From Oribacterium sp. UBA6992 (lineage in GTDB: Bacteria > Bacillota > Clostridia > Lachnospirales > Lachnospiraceae): a DNA stretch of 11,589 nt. The translations under genes and the position numbers were made by a program. Of this stretch, positions 6,443 to 11,589 are shown one piece after another (the first letter of the stretch is position 1; each line of letters begins with the position of its first letter). Location of the stretch: positions 1 to 11,589 of the forward strand of contig DJXY01000048.1 of the NCBI GenBank assembly GCA_002449915.1. The letters run 5' to 3'. The notes below the pieces were generated by a model. It was not told the origin of the DNA. It did not search any database and saw only the letters and a list, made by a program, of their open reading frames with translations.

Positions 6443-8251
6443 ATGGCAGAATCGATGAAGGGTCTGCACAGAACGTGCAGATGTACAGAGCTTGACGAGT
6501 CTTACATTGGTAAGGAAGTTACCATGATGGGCTGGGTGCAGAGATCCAGAAATAAAGGTGGTCTGATCTTTACAGATTTAAGAGACCGGAGCGGACTTCT
6601 CCAGATTGTTTTTGAGGAGGCTGACTGCGGAAGTGAAGTATTTGAAAAGGCCGCAAAGCTCCGTTCGGAGTTCGTAATCGCGGTGACCGGTATTGTACGT
6701 TCCAGAGGTAAGGACACCAATAAGGAGATGAAAACAGGTTCCATTGAGATTTCCGCACGGACACTCAGGATCCTGGCTGAAGCCGAAACGCCGCCGTTCC
6801 CGATTGAGGACGGTATTGCAACTAACGAAAACGTCCGGCTTAAGTACCGGTATCTGGATTTAAGAAGACCGGAGCTTGCTAAGCGGATTATGACGCGCGC
6901 AAGGATTGCGCATCTTATTCGTAATTTTATGTCGGATAATGGCTTCCTCGAAATTGAGACGCCGACACTGATCAAGTCTACACCGGAGGGTGCAAGAGAT
7001 TTCCTTGTGCCGAGTCGTATGCACCACGGATCCTTCTATGCTCTGCCGCAGTCGCCGCAGCTTTTAAAGCAGCTCCTGATGGTTTCTGGTTTTGACCGGT
7101 ATTTCCAGCTTGCAAGATGCTACCGTGATGAGGATCTCCGTGCGGACCGGCAGCCGGAGTTTACACAGGTGGATATGGAGCTCTCCTTTGTGGATGTGGA
7201 TGATGTTATCGAGGTCAATGAGAGACTGCTTCAGTACCTGTTTAAGGAGATCTGCAATGTAGATGTACAGCTTCCATTGATGCGCATGAAGTGGATTGAT
7301 GCGATGAACAATTACGGATCTGACAAGCCGGACATGCGTTTTGATATGCTGCTTCATGATGTTACGGATACGGTAAAGGACTGCGGTTTCGGAGTCTTTG
7401 CTAACTGTGCCAAGGAGGGCGGCAGAATCAAGGGGCTGAATGTCAAAGGGCAGGCACATATGCCGCGGAAGCACATTGACCGGTATACGGAGTTTGTCAA
7501 GGGATATGGTGCCAAGGGACTCGCATATCTTGCAATCAATGAAGACGGAAGCTGTAAGTCCTCTTTCAGTAAGTTCATGTCCGAGGAAGAGATCAAAGCA
7601 CTTATCACAGCAATGGACGGAGAGCCGGGTGACCTGCTGATGTTTGTATCGGATACCAAGAAGACCGTGGTTTGGGATGCTCTCGGAGCGCTTCGTCTGG
7701 AGCTTGGCAGGGACCTGGATCTGATTGACAAAAAAGCCTGGAAATTTTTATGGGTAACAGAATTCCCAATGTTTGAGTGGTCGGATGAGCTTGGCAGATA
7801 TCAGGCAATGCACCATCCGTTTACGATGCCGATGGAGGAAGATCTGCCGCTGGTGGATACAGATCAGGGTGCTGTCAGGGCCAAGGCTTATGATATTGTT
7901 CTTAACGGCACGGAGCTTGGTGGAGGATCAGTCCGGATTCATCAGGCAGATGTACAGGAAAAGATGCTTGAAAAGCTTGGATTTACTCCGGAAAAGGCCA
8001 ATCAGCAGTTCGGCTTTCTGATGCAGGCGTTTAAGTATGGAGTTCCGCCTCATGCAGGACTTGCATATGGTCTGGACCGGCTGGCCATGTGGATGGTGGG
8101 TGCGGACACAATCCGTGATGTCATTGCCTTCCCTAAGGTTAAGGATGGATCGGATCCGATGATGGAGGCTCCGGCACCTGTCTTTGACGAGCAGCAGCTT
8201 ACCGACCTTGGAATCGCTGTAGTACCGGATCAGGAGCCGGAGAGTAACTGA
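6443..8251 (+). CDS. aspS: Aspartate--tRNA ligase (bacterial type)
   Basis: Class IIb synthetase charging tRNA-Asp. The chosen ATG gives 602 residues, usual for the bacterial form, and GAAGG lies 7 nt upstream. An in-frame GTG at 6383 overlaps the hisS stop but would add 20 non-conserved residues. The OB-fold anticodon domain (about 15-115) has GWVQRSRNKGGLIF and DLRDRSG. Next come ETPTLIKSTPEGARDFLVPSR, the QSPQ segment with LPQSPQLLKQLL, motif 2 YRDEDLRADRQPEFTQVD, a GAD insertion (about 315-415) and motif 3 GLAYGLDRL. The residue in the RNKGG loop is Lys38, where discriminating enzymes usually have Leu and non-discriminating ones His, so whether it also charges tRNA-Asn cannot be read from this. 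The gene ends with tandem stops TGA TAA. Confidence 0.96.
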   Translation: MAESMKGLHRTCRCTELDESYIGKEVTMMGWVQRSRNKGGLIFTDLRDRSGLLQIVFEEADCGSEVFEKAAKLRSEFVIAVTGIVRSRGKDTNKEMKTGSIEISARTLRILAEAETPPFPIEDGIATNENVRLKYRYLDLRRPELAKRIMTRARIAHLIRNFMSDNGFLEIETPTLIKSTPEGARDFLVPSRMHHGSFYALPQSPQLLKQLLMVSGFDRYFQLARCYRDEDLRADRQPEFTQVDMELSFVDVDDVIEVNERLLQYLFKEICNVDVQLPLMRMKWIDAMNNYGSDKPDMRFDMLLHDVTDTVKDCGFGVFANCAKEGGRIKGLNVKGQAHMPRKHIDRYTEFVKGYGAKGLAYLAINEDGSCKSSFSKFMSEEEIKALITAMDGEPGDLLMFVSDTKKTVVWDALGALRLELGRDLDLIDKKAWKFLWVTEFPMFEWSDELGRYQAMHHPFTMPMEEDLPLVDTDQGAVRAKAYDIVLNGTELGGGSVRIHQADVQEKMLEKLGFTPEKANQQFGFLMQAFKYGVPPHAGLAYGLDRLAMWMVGADTIRDVIAFPKVKDGSDPMMEAPAPVFDEQQLTDLGIAVVPDQEPESN

Positions 8252-8281
8252 TAAAAACGCTTAAGTAAAGGAATCGTGACT

Positions 8282-8950
8282 GTGACAAGAGATGAGTTTC
8301 TCCGTAAGCTGCGGGGAGAGCTGAGTCAGAATGTTTCTGACGAGGTCATCCAAAACCAGCTGCAATACTATAATGATTATATAAATGAGCAGATCCGCCA
8401 GGGCAATGCTGAGGAAGCAGTTGTGGAGGGACTTGGAGATCCGAGACTGCTGGCCAAGACGATCATTGATGCGGCAGAAGCGGGCGGTGATGTTGTTGCC
8501 AATGAAACACCGTTCCGCTATACCGAGGCTGAGATCAATTACAATAGTGATGAGGAGGATCTTGGCTATCGCGGTGCTGCGGAGGACTCGGAAAGTCCGC
8601 AGGATAAATTTTTCCGTCGGGATCAGGGACCGCAGAGAGAGGAAGCATCGGATTCCGAGACAGATTCCGGAGAGCAGACTGCATATGATGGACAGAGTGT
8701 GGAGAATGGAAGCCATGGCAGCAGACAAAATTCGCACTCCCATCCCTGGGGCAGTAATCCCTTTGGAAACACTCATGTTTATACAACCAGCGGTACGGGC
8801 TGCTTTGTACTTGTTTTAATAACCATACTGGTACTATATCTGCTGGGAATGCTGCTGGGCGGCATATTTACGTTACTGTCGCCTGTACTTCTGCCACTTC
8901 TGGTGGTTGCTGTTATTTTATGGTTCATTAAGGGAATATTAGACAGATGA
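8282..8950 (+). CDS. HAAS-domain (DUF1700-like) membrane protein
   Basis: The product is 222 residues. The N-terminal 65 or so (TRDEFLRKLRGEL...GLGDPRLLAKTI) fit the HAAS/DUF1700 helical domain, whose hallmark is an E-x-V-x-x-LGDP-like ending. Residues about 72-168 form an acidic, Ser/Asp/Glu/Gln-rich, probably disordered linker. Two hydrophobic helices follow (about 173-195 and 199-217), ending in a short basic tail. HAAS proteins are generally linked to envelope or two-component/PadR signalling, but no PadR gene is adjacent here. Start choice: GTG at 8282 is 9 nt from AAAGGA (8267-8272), while GTG at 8276 is only 3 nt away. The stop overlaps the next start (ATGA, 8947-8950), indicating translational coupling to the RNA methyltransferase. 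The exact function is unknown. Confidence 0.75.
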   Translation: MTRDEFLRKLRGELSQNVSDEVIQNQLQYYNDYINEQIRQGNAEEAVVEGLGDPRLLAKTIIDAAEAGGDVVANETPFRYTEAEINYNSDEEDLGYRGAAEDSESPQDKFFRRDQGPQREEASDSETDSGEQTAYDGQSVENGSHGSRQNSHSHPWGSNPFGNTHVYTTSGTGCFVLVLITILVLYLLGMLLGGIFTLLSPVLLPLLVVAVILWFIKGILDR

Positions 8951-10188
8951 AAACCTGCGAAATCGTTGTTCCATGCCACTTCGGGCTTGAAGCGATAACA
9001 AAGAAGGAAATCATAGATCTCGGTTATGACATCACTGAGGTGACGGATGGCAGAGTCAGCTTCACGGGAGATGCGGATGCCATCGCGAGAGCCAATGTCT
9101 TTCTGAGAACGACGGAAAGAATTCTCCTTAAGGTTGGCTCTTTCCATGCGGAAACCTTTGAGGAACTCTTTCAGGCAACCAAAGCATTGCCGTGGGAGGA
9201 ATACATTCCTAAAGACGGAAGCTTCTGGGTTACCAAGGCAAGCTCTATCAAATCCAAGCTGTTTTCCACGAGAGACATTCAGTCTGTTATGAAAAAGGCC
9301 ATGGTTGTGAGACTGGGGGAGTATTATGGCGTCTCCAGCTTTGAGGAGCATGGCGCAAAATATCCGATCCGGGTATTTGCACTGAAGGACGAGTTTATGG
9401 TATGCCTTGATACCTCAGGTGAATCTCTCCATAAGAGGGGATACCGCCTGAAGCAGGGACTTGCGCCGATTACGGAAACGCTTGCGGCAGCATTGATCAT
9501 GCTTTCCGGATGGAGAGATGACCGACCGTTTGTGGATCCAATGTGCGGGTCGGGAACATTCCCCATTGAAGCCGCAATGATGGCGGCGCATATTGCACCC
9601 GGCATGGACCGTGCTTTTACATCGGAGGCATGGACCAATCTGATTGACAGAAAACTCTGGTATAATGCGGTGGAAGAGGCAAATGATCTTGTGGATCGGC
9701 ATCTTTTGGAAACCGGGTACAACGCGTTTGACAAGAAGGTTGATATCCAGGGGTATGATATTGATCCTGAGGTTATACAGGTGGCAAGGGAAAATGCCGA
9801 GAGAGCCGGTGTTGACAAGCTGGTTCATCTGCAGGTAAGAGATGTTGCGGATATGTCGCATGGCGGAAAGCATGGATATATCATCACCAATCCGCCGTAC
9901 GGAGAGCGCATTGAGGACAAACGGAATCTTCCGATGCTGTATACAGAGCTTAGGGAGGCCTATCAGAGCCTTGACCCGAGCTGGAACATGCATATCATCA
10001 CGGCCTGGGAGGATGCTGTAAAATACCTGGGCAGAGCGGACCGGAATCGTAAGATCTACAATGGTATGATGAAGACATATTTTTACAGCTATGACGGCTG
10101 GAAACGAGCCCGCCGTATGGATGACGCCAAAACCGGTGCTTTACGTCCTGCGGGGAAGGACAGGTCCGGCAGGATGCAAAGGAAGTAA
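8947..10188 (+). CDS. THUMP-domain class I SAM-dependent RNA methyltransferase (RlmL/YpsC family)
   Basis: The 413-residue product matches the single-MTase bacterial family that includes B. subtilis YpsC and the N-terminal half of E. coli RlmL, which makes m2G in 23S rRNA. The N-terminal ferredoxin-like and THUMP region spans about 1-160 and binds RNA. The Rossmann methyltransferase domain has the SAM-binding motif DPMCGSGTFPIEA (197-209), YDIDP (270-274) for the acidic ribose contact and the catalytic NPPYGER (315-321), typical of amino-group methylation. The last 28 residues are strongly basic (WKRARR...DRSGRMQRK) and may aid RNA binding. Translation probably restarts from the HAAS gene, since its ATG overlaps that stop. 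The exact target nucleotide cannot be told from the sequence. Confidence 0.9.
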   Translation: MKTCEIVVPCHFGLEAITKKEIIDLGYDITEVTDGRVSFTGDADAIARANVFLRTTERILLKVGSFHAETFEELFQATKALPWEEYIPKDGSFWVTKASSIKSKLFSTRDIQSVMKKAMVVRLGEYYGVSSFEEHGAKYPIRVFALKDEFMVCLDTSGESLHKRGYRLKQGLAPITETLAAALIMLSGWRDDRPFVDPMCGSGTFPIEAAMMAAHIAPGMDRAFTSEAWTNLIDRKLWYNAVEEANDLVDRHLLETGYNAFDKKVDIQGYDIDPEVIQVARENAERAGVDKLVHLQVRDVADMSHGGKHGYIITNPPYGERIEDKRNLPMLYTELREAYQSLDPSWNMHIITAWEDAVKYLGRADRNRKIYNGMMKTYFYSYDGWKRARRMDDAKTGALRPAGKDRSGRMQRK

Positions 10189-10235
10189 GTCGGATTCCGC
10201 AATTTATACAGAGTTAAGTAACGGAGGAATTTACC

Positions 10236-11399
10236 GTGAGATTGATTTTTGCAACGCATAATAAAAATAAGCTGATTGAAATCCGGCAAATCATGTCAGA
10301 CGTTGCCTCTGAAATTGTTGGGAAGGACGAGCTGGGCATAGATTTTGAACCGGAGGAGAATGGTAAAAGCTTTGCTGAAAATTCCGAAATCAAGGCGACT
10401 GCGATCCGGGAGTACATGAAGTCACATCATATGCTTGCAGATGACGATATTATTATGGCAGATGACTCCGGACTTTGCGTAGACTGGCTGCATGGAGGCC
10501 CCGGAATTTTTTCCTCGAGATATCTGGGTGAGGATACCAGCTATGCGGTTAAAAATCAGCACATAATTGATAAGTTGAAATATGCCGAGGGCGATGAACG
10601 AGCAGCACATTTCACATGCGATATCTGTGCGGCATTTGCGGATGGCAGGGTGTTTCATACGGAGGGAATTTTCCCGGGGATTATTGCGTATAAGCCTGCC
10701 GGAGAAAACGGCTTCGGATATGATCCGATTCTGTATCTGCCGGAGTTCCATAAAACCTCGGCGGAGTTAAGCGCAGAGGAAAAAAACAGTATCTCTCACA
10801 GAGGCAAGGCTCTCAGGGAGATGCGTCGTCTGCTTCAGCATATCCGGGAGTCCGATGCGGAAATCTCTAAAAGAGTTGCTCCGCTTGAGGACAAACCTCG
10901 TCGGAAGCGTGTACTGGTAGTCAGTGATTCCCATCGTAAGGATGATAATCTCAAAAAAGTTATTGATATGGTGCGCCCGATTGACATTATGATACATCTT
11001 GGCGATGTCGAAGGATCAGAGGATAGTCTCCGCCAGTATGCCGGCAATGACGTTAGCTGTTATTTTGTACAGGGAAACAACGATTATTTCTCGGATCTGC
11101 CCAGGGAACTGGAAATTACACTTGGCAATAAAAAATGCTTCCTGACCCATGGACATAATTATGGTGTCAGCATGGATGTCAGTATCCTTGCGGACGAAGC
11201 TAGGACAAGGGGTTGTGATGTCGCGTTTTTCGGGCATACACATCGTCCGTTTCAGCATGAAGTCAATGGTGTTATGTGCGTGAATCCCGGTTCCATCAGC
11301 TATCCGAGACAGGTGGACCGCCGTCCATCGTTTATGCTGATTGAAATCCTGGATAACGGAGAGCTGTTTTACAGTCAGGCGTACTATAAGGAAAGCTGA
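10236..11399 (+). CDS. rdgB: Fusion: non-canonical purine NTP pyrophosphatase (RdgB/HAM1) plus YfcE-family metallophosphoesterase
   Basis: This single 387-residue frame holds two complete enzymes. Residues 1-200 are an RdgB/HAM1 protein, which hydrolyses ITP, dITP and XTP to monophosphates to keep them out of nucleic acids. Motifs are FATHNKNKLIEI (5-16), SFAEN (45-49), ADDSGL (75-80), GPGIFSSRY (88-96), GFGYDPI (159-165) and SISHRGKAL (185-193). A charged linker (about 201-224) leads to a calcineurin-like phosphoesterase of the YfcE/MJ0936 type. Its metal ligands are all present: SDSH (Asp231, His233), GDVE (Asp257), GNND (280-283), THGH (His305, His307) and GHTH (His334, His336). In B. subtilis these are separate adjacent genes, ysnA and ysnB. 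It starts at GTG with GGAGG (10223-10227) 8 nt upstream. No convincing terminator follows. Confidence 0.93.
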   Translation: MRLIFATHNKNKLIEIRQIMSDVASEIVGKDELGIDFEPEENGKSFAENSEIKATAIREYMKSHHMLADDDIIMADDSGLCVDWLHGGPGIFSSRYLGEDTSYAVKNQHIIDKLKYAEGDERAAHFTCDICAAFADGRVFHTEGIFPGIIAYKPAGENGFGYDPILYLPEFHKTSAELSAEEKNSISHRGKALREMRRLLQHIRESDAEISKRVAPLEDKPRRKRVLVVSDSHRKDDNLKKVIDMVRPIDIMIHLGDVEGSEDSLRQYAGNDVSCYFVQGNNDYFSDLPRELEITLGNKKCFLTHGHNYGVSMDVSILADEARTRGCDVAFFGHTHRPFQHEVNGVMCVNPGSISYPRQVDRRPSFMLIEILDNGELFYSQAYYKES

Positions 11400-11470
11400 A
11401 TGAGAAGTAGTTTAAAAGGTTATTATAACTACCATATAAAAGTGTAGAAGACGGTAAAAGACGGAATCTG

Positions 11471-11518
11471 AAAAATTTTCTTTTTGGTATTGACATTCTA
11501 AGGCGGATTGGCTAATAT
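11471..11518 (+). promoter_or_regulatory. Promoter of tRNA-Arg with likely UP element
   Basis: A perfect -35 TTGACA (11490-11495), a 17-nt spacer and TAATAT (11513-11518) place the start near 11525, about 20 nt before the tRNA. AAAAATTTTCTTTTT (11471-11485) sits directly upstream of the -35, the position and composition of an UP element, as is usual for stable-RNA genes. The rest of the 146-bp gap after the fusion gene holds no gene. Confidence 0.7.
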
Positions 11519-11545
11519 ATATGAGTCGCTGAGACGACATCATGT

Positions 11546-11589
11546 GAGTCCGTAGCTCAGCTGGATAGAGCAACGGCCTTCTAAGCCGT
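11546..11589 (+). tRNA. tRNA-Arg (anticodon UCU), 3' end off window
   Basis: The visible 44 nt cover the acceptor 5' strand GAGTCCG, T8-A9, the D arm GCTC...GAGC with the GG of the loop, and a perfect 5-bp anticodon stem ACGGC/GCCGT. The 7-nt loop CTTCTAA gives anticodon TCT after T33, which reads AGA and AGG arginine codons. The variable loop, T arm and acceptor 3' strand lie beyond the window, so the acceptor pairing cannot be checked. Confidence 0.9.

Noticed and set aside
11400..11470. Terminator after the RdgB-phosphoesterase fusion
   Set aside because: Only weak or interrupted pairings are present (for example GGTTAT/ATAACTACC with almost no loop); the nearby T-run fits an UP element better.

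Overview
The window looks like an ordinary chromosomal stretch from an anaerobic Clostridia species, most likely a member of the Lachnospiraceae. The protein sequences read as clostridial forms, in particular the 421-residue LysA and the HisRS. The gene on the left edge is an oxygen-sensitive 2-hydroxyacyl-CoA dehydratase activator. Base composition and codon use look uniform, and I see no IS element, integrase, CRISPR array or phage gene. This family placement is inferred from the proteins alone; no 16S or other marker is present.

Left edge (1-1576): the 5' 428 codons of a large tandem-domain ATPase activator run leftward out of the window. Its divergent intergenic region is rich in signals: four alternating GATGTC/GACATC segments upstream of the activase, and a good sigma-A promoter facing right whose -10 box lies inside a perfect inverted repeat. 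That promoter drives a small membrane protein with a degenerate rhomboid fold (1577-2215).

Middle (2216-8251), all on the plus strand: a stem-loop containing a 4-codon minigene, then pyruvate kinase (pyk), diaminopimelate decarboxylase (lysA), histidyl-tRNA synthetase (hisS) and aspartyl-tRNA synthetase (aspS). An extended -10 promoter overlaps the lysA stop codon and probably starts hisS transcription. A second candidate promoter lies just before aspS. No T-box leader precedes either synthetase.

Right (8282-11399): a HAAS-type (DUF1700-like) two-helix membrane protein is coupled by an ATGA overlap to a THUMP-domain RNA methyltransferase. It is followed by a fusion of an RdgB/HAM1 non-canonical NTP pyrophosphatase with a YfcE-type metallophosphoesterase. 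The window ends inside a tRNA-Arg(UCU) gene with its own promoter and a likely UP element.

Functionally the plus-strand block mixes central metabolism (pyk), lysine/peptidoglycan precursor supply (lysA), translation (hisS, aspS, the RNA methyltransferase, the tRNA) and nucleotide-pool sanitation. I find no convincing new multi-gene system. The best leads are the alternating-repeat leader of the activase, the operator-like repeat on the rhomboid-like gene's promoter, the pseudo-rhomboid itself, the minigene in the pyk leader and the RdgB-phosphoesterase fusion.
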